From Jiella avicenniae (GTDB lineage: Bacteria > Pseudomonadota > Alphaproteobacteria > Rhizobiales > Rhizobiaceae): DNA of 64,000 bases. Of this stretch, positions 1 through 9,610 are shown piece by piece. The notes beneath the pieces are model-generated. The model saw nothing but the letters and a program-made list of their open reading frames with translations, ran no database searches and was not told the DNA's origin. Position 1 is the first letter of the stretch. Each line of letters opens with the position of its first letter. A program made the translations under genes and the position numbers. The DNA is taken from assembly GCF_021390325.1 (NCBI RefSeq), contig NZ_JAJUWU010000001.1, forward strand, positions 347,115 through 411,114. The letters run 5' to 3'.

Positions 1-282
1 GACGCCGTCGGCGAGAAGAAGGCGAGGGATGCCGGCAACAATATCGTCACCCTCGACGAGGCCGAGACCCAGCGCTTCAAGGATGCCGCCGCTCAGGTGG
101 TCGACGAATGGGTCGCCGCGGGCGAGGGCCGGCAGGCCCTGCTCGACGACGCCAGAGCGCTGATCGCCAAATACACCGAAGAGAACGCCGGAAGCGCCGA
201 GGACGCCCAGACCACCGGGAAGGCCGAGGATGCAGACGGCATGACGAGCGCCATGCCGGCCGAGAAGACGTCCGGCCAGTGA
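1..282 (+). CDS. dctP: TRAP transporter substrate-binding protein, C-terminal fragment
   Basis: The reading frame is open from base 1 to a TGA at 280-282, so only the last 93 residues are present. The alternating charged helices (around AQVVDEWVAAG and LLDDARALIAKYTEE) match the C-terminal helix of DctP-type periplasmic solute receptors. The position just before dctQ and dctM supports this. The final 30 or so residues are an Ala/Glu/Asp/Thr-rich tail that looks disordered and goes beyond the usual family end. The substrate cannot be inferred from this fragment. Confidence 0.75.
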   Translation, partial: DAVGEKKARDAGNNIVTLDEAETQRFKDAAAQVVDEWVAAGEGRQALLDDARALIAKYTEENAGSAEDAQTTGKAEDADGMTSAMPAEKTSGQ

Positions 283-444
283 GCGTTTCAAAGGCGTGAT
301 CGCGGGGGCGGGGCTGGCGCGGACGGTCCCGCCCGTCGAGCGGAGGGCGTCACCAGTCCCCGCCCGCTCGTGCCGACGCCGCTTCGTCGGGGCGACGGGT
401 GATCGGAAGGGGAACGGACGTGCGAGGCGCGAGAGGGGGATCGA

Positions 445-1005
445 TTGAGCGAAGCCGGGGAAATCGTCAGGGAGGAAGGCCGGATCGGCCGCGTCGTCGA
501 CGTCGCCGCATCGGCGCTCGCCTTCGTCGGTGGGCTGTTCCTGTTGTTCATCGTCGTCCTGACATGCGTCTCCATCGCCGGACGCGCGCTGCTCACCGTC
601 GATTTGTGCTGTGGCCCCGTTCCGGGCGACGTCGAGATGATCGAGATCGCCTCGGGCGTCGCGGTGTTCTTCTTCCTGCCGTTCTGCCAGTTGAAGCGCG
701 GCCACGTGACGGTCGACGTCTTTTCCGGGCTGATGGGGCCGCGCGGCGTCGCGGTGACGGATCTCCTCGGCAATCTTTTGATGACGGCGGCGGCCGTCGT
801 CATCCTGTGGCGGCTGGAACTCGGCCTCGAGGACAAGCTGCGCAGCGGGGAGACGACCTTCATCCTCGCCTTGCCGCTGTGGTGGGGCTACGCCCTGTCG
901 ATGGTCGGGGCCGTGGCCTTTGCCCTCGTCAGCGCCTACACGCTGCTGCGCTCCTTCTTCGAAGTCGCCTCGGCCAAGGCTCCGGCCTCTCGGAATCACG
1001 GTTGA
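445..1005 (+). CDS. dctQ: TRAP transporter small permease (DctQ family)
   Basis: A 186-residue protein with about four hydrophobic segments, the usual size and topology of the small membrane subunit of tripartite ATP-independent periplasmic transporters. A charged N-terminal stretch comes before the first membrane helix (near AFVGGLFLLFIVV). Polar residues around GDVEMIEI followed by VAVFFFLPFCQLKRGHV match the family pattern. The start is TTG at 445; I see no better in-frame ATG before the first helix. It lies between dctP and dctM on the same strand, so the three very probably form one operon. The substrate is unknown, most often a C4-dicarboxylate or other organic acid. Confidence 0.88.
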   Translation: MSEAGEIVREEGRIGRVVDVAASALAFVGGLFLLFIVVLTCVSIAGRALLTVDLCCGPVPGDVEMIEIASGVAVFFFLPFCQLKRGHVTVDVFSGLMGPRGVAVTDLLGNLLMTAAAVVILWRLELGLEDKLRSGETTFILALPLWWGYALSMVGAVAFALVSAYTLLRSFFEVASAKAPASRNHG

Positions 1006-1025
1006 AGTGGCGTTTTCGGTAGCTC

Positions 1026-2348
1026 ATGTCCAATCTCGAAATCGCCCTTCTGTCCTTCCCGGTCCTGCTCGTCCTGATCTTCGCACGCATGCCGATCGGC
1101 CTTGCGATGCTGATCTGCGGCTTCTTCGGCAACTGGCTGGTGCTCGGCCGGTTCACGCCGATCCTCGCGCAGTTGAAGACGCTCACCTTCACGACGTTCT
1201 CCAGCTATTCGCTGTCGATCATCCCGCTGTTCCTCCTGATGGGGCAGTTCGCCGCCAAGGGCGGCATGAGCCAGGCGCTGTTTCGCGCTGCCAACGGCTG
1301 GCTCGGCCATCGCAAGGGCGGCGTCGCCATGGCGGCGATCGGCGCCTGCGCCGGCTTCGGGGCAATCTGCGGCTCGTCGATCGCCACCGCGGCGACGATG
1401 GGCAAGGTGGCGTTGCCGGAGCTGAAGCGCTTCGGCTACGACGGGGGCCTCGCCACCGGCGCGCTCGCCGCCGGCGGCACGCTCGGAATCCTGATCCCGC
1501 CTTCGGTGATCCTCGTCATCTATGCGATCCTGACCGAGCAGAACATCGCCAAGCTGTTCCTCGCCGCGGTCGTTCCCGGCGTGCTCGCCATGCTCGGCTA
1601 CATGGTGACGATCGCCATCTACGTCCGGATGAAGCCCGAGGCGAGCGGGCTGCGCGACAAGGCGCCGATGGCCGAGCGGCTGCAGCTGACCTTCGAGGTC
1701 TGGCCGGTGCTGCTGGTCTTCTTCCTCGTCGTCTTCGGCATCTATTTCGGCTGGTTCACGCCGACCGAGGGTGCCGCCATCGGTGCCGCCGGCACCGGGC
1801 TGATCGCGCTTCTGAACGGCGGGCTAAAGGACGGCGCGCTCGGCGAGAGCGTCCGCGAGACAGCCGTCGCGACCGGCATGATCTTCCTGATCATCCTGGG
1901 GGCAGGGGTCTACAACTCTTTCCTCGCCTTGAGCCAGCTCCCGCAGGAGGCCGCGAGCTGGGTCGTCGAGCAGGGCTTTTCGCCCTGGATGGTGCTGACG
2001 GTGATCCTCCTGACCTATCTCGCCTTCGGCTGCGTGATGGATTCCCTGTCGATGATCCTCCTCACCGTGCCGATCTTCTTCCCGATCGTCTCCGGCCTCG
2101 ACTTCGGCCTGTCGCCGGACGAGTTCGCCATCTGGTTCGGGATCCTGATCCTGATCGTCGTCGAGGTCGGACTGATCACCCCGCCCGTCGGGCTCAATCT
2201 CTTCGTCATCAACTCGATGGCGAAGGACACGCCGATGATCCGCACCTTCAAGGGCGCCGCGCCCTTCGTCGCGTCGGACGTCGTCAGGACCGCGATCCTG
2301 GCGACGTTCCCGGTGATCACGCTGTTTCTGGTGCGCTGGCTTTATTGA
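1026..2348 (+). CDS. dctM: TRAP transporter large permease (DctM family)
   Basis: A 440-residue, very hydrophobic protein with about 12 membrane segments, the normal size for the DctM subunit that carries the sodium-driven transport path. Family hallmarks are visible: a Gly/Ser/Ala-rich re-entrant region (GAICGSSIATAATMGKVALP), a following GTLGILIPPS segment, and a second half ending with VGLITPPVGLN. It begins 20 bp after dctQ, consistent with co-translation. The gene converges with fliI, leaving about 75 bp between the two stop codons. Confidence 0.93.
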   Translation: MSNLEIALLSFPVLLVLIFARMPIGLAMLICGFFGNWLVLGRFTPILAQLKTLTFTTFSSYSLSIIPLFLLMGQFAAKGGMSQALFRAANGWLGHRKGGVAMAAIGACAGFGAICGSSIATAATMGKVALPELKRFGYDGGLATGALAAGGTLGILIPPSVILVIYAILTEQNIAKLFLAAVVPGVLAMLGYMVTIAIYVRMKPEASGLRDKAPMAERLQLTFEVWPVLLVFFLVVFGIYFGWFTPTEGAAIGAAGTGLIALLNGGLKDGALGESVRETAVATGMIFLIILGAGVYNSFLALSQLPQEAASWVVEQGFSPWMVLTVILLTYLAFGCVMDSLSMILLTVPIFFPIVSGLDFGLSPDEFAIWFGILILIVVEVGLITPPVGLNLFVINSMAKDTPMIRTFKGAAPFVASDVVRTAILATFPVITLFLVRWLY

Positions 2349-2423
2349 TGGGGCCGAGCGGCAGGGCGGACGACCCGAGGACGACCGCGGCTGCCCGAGG
2401 ATGGGACCCGGAACCGCCGGCCG

Positions 2424-3764
2424 CTACTTCCCCGCCGGCTGCGCGAACGCCTCTTTCAGCTTGTTCGACAGATCCTTGAAGGGCTTGTCGGTGACCGGGT
2501 TGCCGGGATGCTGGACGAGATAGTCGTAGATGTGCGGCACGAGGTCGACGGCCTGGTCGAGGGTGGCGTCCGAGCCGCGCTGGTAGCCGCCGAGGAGACG
2601 GAGGTCGCGGGTGTCCTCGAAGCGCGCGATCATCGCCCGAAGCCGCGTCACCAGTTCGCGCTCCTGCGGATTCCAGGCGCGGTCGGCGAGGCGGGAGATC
2701 GATTTCAACACGTCGACGGCGGGGAACCGGCCCTGCTCGGCGATTGCCCGGTCGAGCACGATGTGGCCGTCGAGGGTGCCGCGGATGGCGTCGGCGATAG
2801 GATCGTTGTGGTCGTCGCCGTCGACGAGAACCGAGAAGACGCCGGTGATCGTGCCCGAGCCTTCGAGGCCGGGACCGGCCCGTTCGAGCAGCTGCGGCAG
2901 TTCGGAAAAGACGCTCGGCGGATAGCCCCTCGCCACCGGCGGCTCGCCGGCGGCGAGCGCGACGTCGCGGGCGGCGTGGGCGAGGCGCGTCACGCTGTCG
3001 ATGATCAGGAGCACGTTCTCGCCCCGGTCGCGGAAATACTCGGCGATGGCCGTCGCGGTCTTCGGGGCGAGGCGGCGCATCATCGGGCTCTCGTCGCCCG
3101 TGGCGACGACGGTGACCAGCTTGTCGAGGCCGCCGGCCATGGTCTCCTCGAGGAACTCGCGCACCTCGCGGCCACGCTCGCCGACCAGCGCGACGACCGC
3201 CGTGTCGAAGCCCTGTGCCCGCGACAGCATGCCCATCAGCGTCGACTTGCCGACGCCGGAGCCGGCGAAGATGCCGATGCGCTGGCCTTTGACGAGGGGG
3301 GTGAAGATGTCGATCGTACGGATGCCGGTCTGCACCGGGTTGCCGATCCGGCCGCGCTTCAGGGCCGGGGGCGGCGAGCCGTCGGCGATGCGCTCGTCTT
3401 CGCCCTTGTCGAGCGGCCCGTGGCCGTCGACCGGCTGGCCGAAGGCGTTGACGACGCGGCCCTTCCACGCGGCGCTCGGGGCCACGGTATAGGGGCCGAT
3501 GCGCCGGGCCGGGCTCTTGACGCCGAGGGTGGAGCGGATGCCGAAGGGCTTGACGGTCAGGCTGTCGGATTCGATCCGCACCACCTCGCCGATCTCCTCG
3601 CCGGCCGAGCCAGGGCAGGAGATGCAGTCGCCGAGGCGCACGAAGGGCGACAGGCCGGCGACGCGGAAGGCCTGCGGCCCGACGTCGACGATCCGGCCGG
3701 AAATCGCCACCCGCGGCATGTCGAGGGCCGAGAAGTCGGCCGTTCCCTCACGCGTCAGGCTCAT
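2424..3764 (-). CDS. fliI: Flagellum-specific ATPase FliI
   Basis: The 446-residue ATPase powers and orders substrate loading at the flagellar type III export gate. The P-loop GSGVGKST is at residues 168-175, followed by ALVGERGREVREF and the Walker B region LLIIDSVTR, as in F1-beta-like ATPases. The ATG at 3764 overlaps the flgF stop codon (ATGA), so the two genes are translationally coupled. The C-terminus is rich in Leu and Lys, as expected for the helical stator-contact domain. The fliH partner is not in the window. Confidence 0.95.
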   Translation of the reverse strand: MSLTREGTADFSALDMPRVAISGRIVDVGPQAFRVAGLSPFVRLGDCISCPGSAGEEIGEVVRIESDSLTVKPFGIRSTLGVKSPARRIGPYTVAPSAAWKGRVVNAFGQPVDGHGPLDKGEDERIADGSPPPALKRGRIGNPVQTGIRTIDIFTPLVKGQRIGIFAGSGVGKSTLMGMLSRAQGFDTAVVALVGERGREVREFLEETMAGGLDKLVTVVATGDESPMMRRLAPKTATAIAEYFRDRGENVLLIIDSVTRLAHAARDVALAAGEPPVARGYPPSVFSELPQLLERAGPGLEGSGTITGVFSVLVDGDDHNDPIADAIRGTLDGHIVLDRAIAEQGRFPAVDVLKSISRLADRAWNPQERELVTRLRAMIARFEDTRDLRLLGGYQRGSDATLDQAVDLVPHIYDYLVQHPGNPVTDKPFKDLSNKLKEAFAQPAGK

Positions 3765-4501
3765 TTGGCCCCTCCGAGCGTCTGGATGGCGTCGCCGAGG
3801 CTGCGCTCGTTCGACTGGATCATGTTGGCGGCGCTCTCGAAGGCGCGCTGGAGCTCGATTAGCCGCGTCATCTCGAGGATCGGATTGACGTTGGAGCCTT
3901 CGACGAAGCCCTGCATCACGCCGGCCCGCGAGAAGTCGAGCGCCGGCTGGGCGGCCTGGTCGGGGACGACGCCGGAGGTGTCGAAGCGGGTGAGCTTGGC
4001 GGTCGCCGGAATGGTGAACAGCCCGACGGCGCCGAACTGGCGGCCGTTCTGGGTGATCATCCCGTCGCGGGCGATGGTGACGGAACCGCCATTGGGATCG
4101 AGCTGGATCTGAGCCCCGCCGGCGTCGACCAGCGGATAGCCGGTCAAGGTTTCCATCGTCCCGGCCTGGTTGATCCGCATGCGGCCGTCGCGGGTGTAGA
4201 CGACCCCGTTCGGCCCCTGGAAACCGAACCAGGCGTCGCCGGCGACGGCCATGTCGAGGGGATTGCCGGTCTGGGTGAGTTCGCCGTTCCGGGTCGAGAG
4301 GAAGCTCGCGCCCTCCGAGGCCATGCTGATCGGCTCGGCGCCGAAGCCGTCGCCCTTCTTGATCATCTCGTCGAACTTCACCTCCTCGGAGCGGAAGCCG
4401 ACCGTTCTGACGTTGGCGAGGTTGTGGGCCAGGGTGTCGAGGCGGCGCTCGAGGGCGAGCTGTGCCGACAAGGCGACCGGAAGCGAAGCCTCCATGATCA
4501 T
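3761..4501 (-). CDS. flgF: Flagellar proximal rod protein FlgF
   Basis: A 246-residue rod protein of the FlgBCFG family. The N-terminal rod motif is LDTLAHNLANVRTVGFRSEE, the usual ANN(L/I)AN...GF(K/R) pattern with small changes. The C-terminal flagellar basal-body motif surrounds MTRLIELQRAFESAANMI. FlgF forms the proximal rod with FlgB and FlgC in the periplasm. It is transcribed away from motA, with about 210 bp between the two start codons that must hold both promoters, and it is coupled to fliI downstream. Confidence 0.93.
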   Translation of the reverse strand: MIMEASLPVALSAQLALERRLDTLAHNLANVRTVGFRSEEVKFDEMIKKGDGFGAEPISMASEGASFLSTRNGELTQTGNPLDMAVAGDAWFGFQGPNGVVYTRDGRMRINQAGTMETLTGYPLVDAGGAQIQLDPNGGSVTIARDGMITQNGRQFGAVGLFTIPATAKLTRFDTSGVVPDQAAQPALDFSRAGVMQGFVEGSNVNPILEMTRLIELQRAFESAANMIQSNERSLGDAIQTLGGAK

Positions 4502-4711
4502 CCTCTTTCATAAGGAGTTCGGGTTCCGACGCGGCATGGGACGGCGATCGGGCTCGGCGAGTGTCGGCCGGACAATGCCGCCGCAGGCTTGTCCCAGACT
4601 GAAAGGCCGGGCCCCCCGGATTTCAGGGGTCGGCAGGGCGGCGAGGTCAAGGCTCGCACAAGCGCTTGTGCCGTAGGCCAGGGACGGAACAACCGCGTAT
4701 TCGAGGTTCAA

Positions 4712-5575
4712 ATGGGAATTCTGATTGGTCTGGTCGTGGCGCTCGCCTGTCTTTTGGGCGGCTTCGTCGCGATGGGCGGGCATCTCGACGTGCTCGTCCA
4801 GCCCTTCGAATACGTCATCATTCTCGGCACCTCGCTCGGCACCTTCATCATCTCCAACTCCGGCAAGACGATCAAGGATACCGGCAAGGCGATGGGCGAC
4901 GCGCTCAAGAACGCCGTGCCGAAGCAGAAGGATTACCTCGAGGTCCTCGGGCTCCTGCACAATCTGATGCGCGAGATGCGCTCGAAGTCGCGCTCCGAGG
5001 TCGAGGCCCATATCGACGACCCGAAGGAATCCTCGATCTTTCAGGCCTATCCGAACATCATCAAGGATACGCCGATGCTGAACTTCATCTGCGACTACGC
5101 GCGGCTGATCATCATCGGCAATGCCCGTCCGCACGAGATCGAGGCGTTGATGGAGGAGGAGATCCAGACCATCCACCACGATCTCCTGAAAGCCAAGCAC
5201 GCGCTCCAGGACGTCGCCGACGGTCTGCCGGCCATCGGAATCGTCGCCGCCGTTCTCGGCGTCATCAAGGCGATGGGCGCGCTCGACCAGTCGCCGGAGG
5301 TCCTCGGCCACCTGATCGGCGCCGCCCTCGTCGGCACCTTCGCCGGCATCTTCTTCTCCTACGGCATGTTCGGTCCGATCGCCGCCAAGATCAAATATGT
5401 CCGCGAGAAGAAGGTGCGGATGTTCATCATCGTGAAGGCCACCCTCATTGCCTACATGAACGGCGCCATGCCGCAGGTGGCGCTGGAATACGGTCGCAAG
5501 GTGATCTCGGCCCACGATCGTCCGACCATCGACCAGGTCGAGAACGAGACCATCGGCGGCGGATCGGGTGCCTGA
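4712..5575 (+). CDS. motA: Flagellar motor stator protein MotA
   Basis: A 287-residue stator subunit with four membrane helices. Using the ATG at 4712, residues line up in number with the E. coli protein: Arg90 and Glu98 in the cytoplasmic loop that contacts FliG, Pro173 in [19 protein letters not shown], and Pro222 in GMFGPIAAK. This register supports the chosen start. The frame stays open upstream to 4589, but that stretch does not look like MotA. The partner motB is not in the window. The gene leads a plus-strand switch/export operon and its stop is followed within a few bases by fliM. Confidence 0.96.
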   Translation: MGILIGLVVALACLLGGFVAMGGHLDVLVQPFEYVIILGTSLGTFIISNSGKTIKDTGKAMGDALKNAVPKQKDYLEVLGLLHNLMREMRSKSRSEVEAHIDDPKESSIFQAYPNIIKDTPMLNFICDYARLIIIGNARPHEIEALMEEEIQTIHHDLLKAKHALQDVADGLPAIGIVAAVLGVIKAMGALDQSPEVLGHLIGAALVGTFAGIFFSYGMFGPIAAKIKYVREKKVRMFIIVKATLIAYMNGAMPQVALEYGRKVISAHDRPTIDQVENETIGGGSGA

Positions 5576-5579
5576 TCCG

Positions 5580-6518
5580 ATGAGCGAGGTCGCCTTTCAA
5601 TCCGACCCGGCGGAAATCCGGGCTCGCCTCAAGAGCGCGAACGAACTCGATCCGGCCCGGCTGCCGCGGCTCGCGCATCTGTGCGGGGTCTGGAGCGAGG
5701 AACTGACCGCCCGGCTCAAGGAACTGACTTCGGGCAGCTTCGAGATCGTCTTCCAGCAGTGCGGCGTCGAGGCCGCGCCCGATCCGGAGGACCAGGAGCT
5801 CGCGACGACGCTGATCGCCCCGCTCCTGTCCAATCGCTTTGCCAGGCCGAGCTTCGTTCTTGCCGACCACACGCTCGTCGAGGTGGTGCTGGCGACCTTC
5901 CTCGGATGCCAGCCGTCGGCCGAACTCGCCAGGTCGCGCACGCCGAGCGCCTTCGATCAGCACTTCATCCGGCTGTTCTTCGCCAAGGTGATGGAGACCG
6001 CCACGAGGGCGTTCCAGCCGATGGCGAGCTTCGATCTCTCGCTCGGCAGCTTCGTCTCCGCCGCCGAACTGGCGGAGGTCCTCGGCGAGGAGCCGGAGAG
6101 TTATTTCGTCTTCCGCTTCGAAATCGAGGTCGCCGGCCTCACCGCGCCCTTCTCCCTGGCCTTGCCGAAGAGTTTTCTCTCGCCGCACCGGCGGTTTCTC
6201 AGCGGTACGCCCGAGCGGCCCGAGATCGGCGCGGACGAGGCGTGGAAGAAGGGAATCGAGGCGAGCTTCGCCCAGAGCGATCTCAAGATCGAAGCGGTGC
6301 TCTGCAAGAAGAAGATCCCGCTGTCGCAGGTCGCGCGCTTCAGGGTCGGCGCCACGATCGAACTGGACGTCGGCCTGACCAGTCTCATTCCGCTGGAATG
6401 CGAGGATCGGCCGATGTTCCGCGCCACGGTCGGGCGCTCGCGCGATTCCTACGTGGTGCGCGTCGAAGAGCGCGTCGATCCGGCTCAGGAGTTCATCGAT
6501 GACATCCTATCTGATTGA
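5580..6518 (+). CDS. fliM: Flagellar motor switch protein FliM
   Basis: About 312 residues, matching the divergent FliM proteins of rhizobia. The central CheC-like domain includes DQHFIRLFFAKVMETATRAF, and the C-terminal SpoA-like domain has IPLSQVARFRVGATIELDV. FliM binds CheY-P and links FliG to FliN in the C-ring. The ATG at 5580 lies 4 bp after the motA stop. A GTG at 5568, overlapping motA, is an equally possible start and adds four residues. The end overlaps the next gene by 20 bp. Assignment rests on the SpoA-like region and the motA-fliN-fliG context. Confidence 0.88.
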   Translation: MSEVAFQSDPAEIRARLKSANELDPARLPRLAHLCGVWSEELTARLKELTSGSFEIVFQQCGVEAAPDPEDQELATTLIAPLLSNRFARPSFVLADHTLVEVVLATFLGCQPSAELARSRTPSAFDQHFIRLFFAKVMETATRAFQPMASFDLSLGSFVSAAELAEVLGEEPESYFVFRFEIEVAGLTAPFSLALPKSFLSPHRRFLSGTPERPEIGADEAWKKGIEASFAQSDLKIEAVLCKKKIPLSQVARFRVGATIELDVGLTSLIPLECEDRPMFRATVGRSRDSYVVRVEERVDPAQEFIDDILSD

Positions 6519-6858
6519 CGTGCTCCTCGTCGTCGCGCTGGTCGTCACCGCGCTTCGCTGCGGTCGCATGCACAAGGAACTGCGCGCCCTGCGGCAGACC
6601 GATCTCGCCGAGGCGCTGGTCGATGCGGAGGTCTCGCTGAACCGCGCGGCCGAAGCGATCGTGGCAGCGCGCCACGAAGGCGTCGACACCGTTCGCCAGC
6701 TCGAGCGACAGCTGGTCGAGGCCCGGCGCGTCACCGCCGAACTGAGCGGGCTCGTCGGCCGTGGCGAGGCGAGCCCCGCCGCCGAAGCTGGCGTCGACCC
6801 CTACCGGGACTTCTTCGCCGCAGCGCAAGACAGGCTCCACGCCAGTCTGGCCCGCTAG
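6499..6858 (+). CDS. Small membrane-anchored protein of the flagellar switch operon
   Basis: A 119-residue protein with one N-terminal membrane helix (YLIDVLLVVALVVTALRC) and then a long helical, probably coiled-coil, segment rich in Ala, Glu and Arg (around residues 25-90). It starts inside fliM (20-bp overlap) and comes before fliN, so it is almost certainly translated with the switch genes. Alphaproteobacterial flagellar operons often carry an uncharacterised protein of this shape near fliM (possibly the DUF6468 group; the family name is from memory). Its role is unknown. The topology would suit a membrane-tethered helper of C-ring or stator assembly. Confidence 0.75.
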   Translation: MTSYLIDVLLVVALVVTALRCGRMHKELRALRQTDLAEALVDAEVSLNRAAEAIVAARHEGVDTVRQLERQLVEARRVTAELSGLVGRGEASPAAEAGVDPYRDFFAAAQDRLHASLAR

Positions 6859-6926
6859 TCCGGTAGCGGCATCCGCCGCACCGGACCGGCTGCCGCATAC
6901 CCATCCAGCCCTCGAAAGGCCGACCC

Positions 6927-7379
6927 ATGAGCGACTCCGACCTCGACCTCGACCTCGAAGACTCCGACGACGCGGAAGCCGATCTGGGCGGCTTCGAGAT
7001 GCCCGCAGGCTTCGATCCGACCGCTGCAATGGGTCAAATTGGCGCCCAGGCGGAAGACGACGAAGACGAAGAGGTGATCGAGGAACCCGCCGCCGATCAT
7101 CTCGATCTCGACCTCGTCATGGACGTCCCCGTGACCATGGAAGTGGTTCTCGGCTCCTCCACCATGACCGTCGCCAACATCCTCAAGCTCGGTCGCGGGG
7201 CCGTCGTCAAGCTCGACACCAAGGTCGGCGATCCCGTCGACGTCGTCGTCAACGGCCGCATCGTCGCCCGCGGCGAGATCGTCGTGATCGACAAGGAGGA
7301 GCAGCGCTTCGGCATCACCCTGACCGACGTCGCGAAGCCCGGCTCAAAGCTGCAGGCTCGCAAGTCTCGCGCCGCCTGA
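6927..7379 (+). CDS. fliN: Flagellar motor switch protein FliN
   Basis: A 150-residue protein with a very acidic N-terminal half (SDSDLDLDLEDSDDAEADL onward) and a C-terminal SpoA domain. The SpoA hallmarks are MDVPVTMEVVLGSSTMTVAN, LGRGAVVKLDTKVGDPVDV and the end ITLTDV. FliN forms the lower ring of the C-ring and docks the FliH/FliI export ATPase. The acidic leader is longer than in enteric FliN, as is common in alphaproteobacteria. It lies 6 bp before fliG. Confidence 0.95.
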   Translation: MSDSDLDLDLEDSDDAEADLGGFEMPAGFDPTAAMGQIGAQAEDDEDEEVIEEPAADHLDLDLVMDVPVTMEVVLGSSTMTVANILKLGRGAVVKLDTKVGDPVDVVVNGRIVARGEIVVIDKEEQRFGITLTDVAKPGSKLQARKSRAA

Positions 7380-7385
7380 TAAGCC

Positions 7386-8432
7386 ATGTCGATCATCGCC
7401 GCCTACAGCAACGAACCCGGTCTGCCCGACGACGGTAGGTCGCGCGCGGCCATCCTGCTGCTCGCGCTCGGATCGCAGGGGGCGGCGCGTCTTCTGAAGC
7501 ATCTTTCTCCGGACGAGATTCGCCTCGTCCGCGAAAGCGCCGCGAAGCTGCCGACCGTCGGACCGGAGCATATCGACGAGGTGGTCGACGAGTTCCAGAG
7601 CTACTTCAAGAAGGGCGTGGCGCTGACCGGCCCGGCCAAGGAGATGGCCGAACTTCTCGAGAACGCCCTGTCGCGGGAAGAATACGTCGCGATCTTCGAT
7701 CCGGACAGCCGTGATCCGGCGCTGGCCGACCTGGTCGACATGAGCCGCGAGGGCGACGTCTTCGAGGCGATCGCCGCGATGGAGCCGGCGGCTTTCGCCC
7801 AAAAACTGCTGCCCGAGCATCCCCAGCTGGTGGCGATCATCCTCGCCAGGGTCCCCCCCGAGATCGCCTCGGCGATGGTGCGCGAGTTTCCGCCGGCGAT
7901 GCGCAACGACGTGATGCGGCGGATCCTGACGCTGAAGCCGCTGCAATACACGGTGCAGACGATTCTCGAAGGCCAGATCCGGCGCAACTTCCTCGCCGCC
8001 AGCGGCGACACGGAAGAGGGCGGAAGCCACGCCTTCCTCGCCGAGATCGTCAACCGCCTCGACAAGGAATCCTCCGAAGAGGTGCTGGAGTCCCTGCGCG
8101 CCACCCGTCCGAAGGACGCCGAGGCGCTGGAGAAGCTTCTCTTCGCCTTCGACGATCTGCCGGCTCTGCCGCTGCGGTCCCGCCTCACCCTGTTCGACGC
8201 GATCCCGTCCGACGTCATGGTCAAGGCGCTGCGCGGCGCCGCCGAGGAAATCGTCGAGCTGGTGCTCTCTTCGCTCGGCGCGAGAGCCAGGCGCATGGCC
8301 GAAGCCGAACTCAAGCAGGAGGTCAACCTCCCGAAAGCCGAGATCGACGGGGCTCGACGCCAGATCGCCAAGGAAGCGCTTCGCCTCGCCGGCGAGGGCA
8401 AGCTGGTGCTGCGCGAGCAGGCCGAAGACTGA
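7386..8432 (+). CDS. fliG: Flagellar motor switch protein FliG
   Basis: A 348-residue rotor protein of normal length. The N-terminal domain that binds FliF includes AAILLLALGSQGAARLLKHL. The middle domain contains EHPQLVAIILARVPPEIAS, close to the conserved EHPQ motif. The C-terminal torque domain has FDDLPALPLRSRLTLFDAI and a charged helix around SLGARARRMAEAELKQEV that meets MotA. It is in tight series with fliN and is followed after 90 bp by flhB. Confidence 0.96.
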   Translation: MSIIAAYSNEPGLPDDGRSRAAILLLALGSQGAARLLKHLSPDEIRLVRESAAKLPTVGPEHIDEVVDEFQSYFKKGVALTGPAKEMAELLENALSREEYVAIFDPDSRDPALADLVDMSREGDVFEAIAAMEPAAFAQKLLPEHPQLVAIILARVPPEIASAMVREFPPAMRNDVMRRILTLKPLQYTVQTILEGQIRRNFLAASGDTEEGGSHAFLAEIVNRLDKESSEEVLESLRATRPKDAEALEKLLFAFDDLPALPLRSRLTLFDAIPSDVMVKALRGAAEEIVELVLSSLGARARRMAEAELKQEVNLPKAEIDGARRQIAKEALRLAGEGKLVLREQAED

Positions 8433-8522
8433 CGGCCCGGACCGCGTAACCATTGCGCAACCGTAAGCCCTGGAAGGCGACGGCGAATTCATCCAACGTC
8501 AACGGCTTGAGGGAGTAAATCG

Positions 8523-9608
8523 TTGGCGGACGAGGATCGATCGTCAAAGACAGAGCAGCCGACGGAGAAGAAGATCCGCGACACGATCGAGAAGGGCAAC
8601 CTTCCGGTCTCGCGGGAAGCTCCGATCCTGACCTCTCTGCTGGCGGCGATGGCCTTCTTCATCTTTCAGGTGAAGGACGGCTCCGCACATCTGCTCCTCG
8701 CCCTGAAGTCGACGATGGAGAATCCGCTCCAGTGGGAGTTGGAGACGGGGGCCGATGCGTTACACGTGCTCGAAATGCTGGCGGTCGAGATGGGCCGCTT
8801 CCTCATGCCGGCGGTGCTCCTCTTCGCCGGCGCCGGCATCGTCGCCTCGGTTCTTCAAAATCCGCCGCAGATCAATTTCGAGCGGATCGCTCCGAAGGCC
8901 TCGAACGTTTCTCTGTCGTCCGGCTTCAGCCGAATATTCGGCCTCAAGGGCGTGACGGAGTTCGGCAAGTCCATGTTCAAGTTCGTTGCCATCGGTGTCG
9001 TCGTCGGCTCCATCCTCGTCGCGGGCTTCCCGACGATGATGAAGACGATGTATGCTGATCCGGTGCTTCTGCCGGAGCTCATCCTCGAAATGGCGATGAA
9101 GCTGTTGTCGGGCGTCTCGATCGCGACGATCGTCCTCGTCGCCGCCGACATCGGCCTGTCGCGCTTTCATTGGAACCGCGACCTGATGATGTCGAAGCAG
9201 GACATCAAGGACGAGAACAAGCAGATGGAGGGCGACCCGATGGTCAAGGCCCGCCAGCGCCAGATCGCCCGCGAGCGCACCAAGCGCCGGATGATGGCCG
9301 AGGTTCCGAAGGCGACCCTCGTCATCGCCAACCCGACCCACTACGCCATCGCGCTTCGCTACGTCCGCGAAGAAGGCGGCGCGCCGGTCGTCGTCGCCAA
9401 GGGGACCGACCTGCTCGCCCTGAAGATTCGTGAAATCGCCGAAGCGAACGACGTGCCGGTGATCGAAGACAAGCTCTTGGCAAGGTCGATGTACGACCAT
9501 GTCGAAATCGATCAGATGATACCGCCTCAGTTCTTCAAGGCCGTCGCCGAGATCATCTACTATTTGTATGCCCGGTCCGGGGCCAAGATGGGGGTAGCCA
9601 CGGCTTAG
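8523..9608 (+). CDS. flhB: Flagellar export gate protein FlhB
   Basis: A 361-residue export switch protein. It opens with the conserved charged region EDRSSKTEQPTEKKIRD, has four membrane helices, and carries the self-cleavage site NPTH at residues 270-273 (VIANPTHYAIALRY). Cleavage between Asn and Pro switches export from rod/hook to filament substrates. The start is TTG at 8523, placed about 8 bases after a GAGGGAG ribosome-binding sequence. It follows fliG and is followed two bases later by an unknown gene, so it probably ends the switch operon. Confidence 0.95.
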   Translation: MADEDRSSKTEQPTEKKIRDTIEKGNLPVSREAPILTSLLAAMAFFIFQVKDGSAHLLLALKSTMENPLQWELETGADALHVLEMLAVEMGRFLMPAVLLFAGAGIVASVLQNPPQINFERIAPKASNVSLSSGFSRIFGLKGVTEFGKSMFKFVAIGVVVGSILVAGFPTMMKTMYADPVLLPELILEMAMKLLSGVSIATIVLVAADIGLSRFHWNRDLMMSKQDIKDENKQMEGDPMVKARQRQIARERTKRRMMAEVPKATLVIANPTHYAIALRYVREEGGAPVVVAKGTDLLALKIREIAEANDVPVIEDKLLARSMYDHVEIDQMIPPQFFKAVAEIIYYLYARSGAKMGVATA

Positions 9609-9610
9609 CC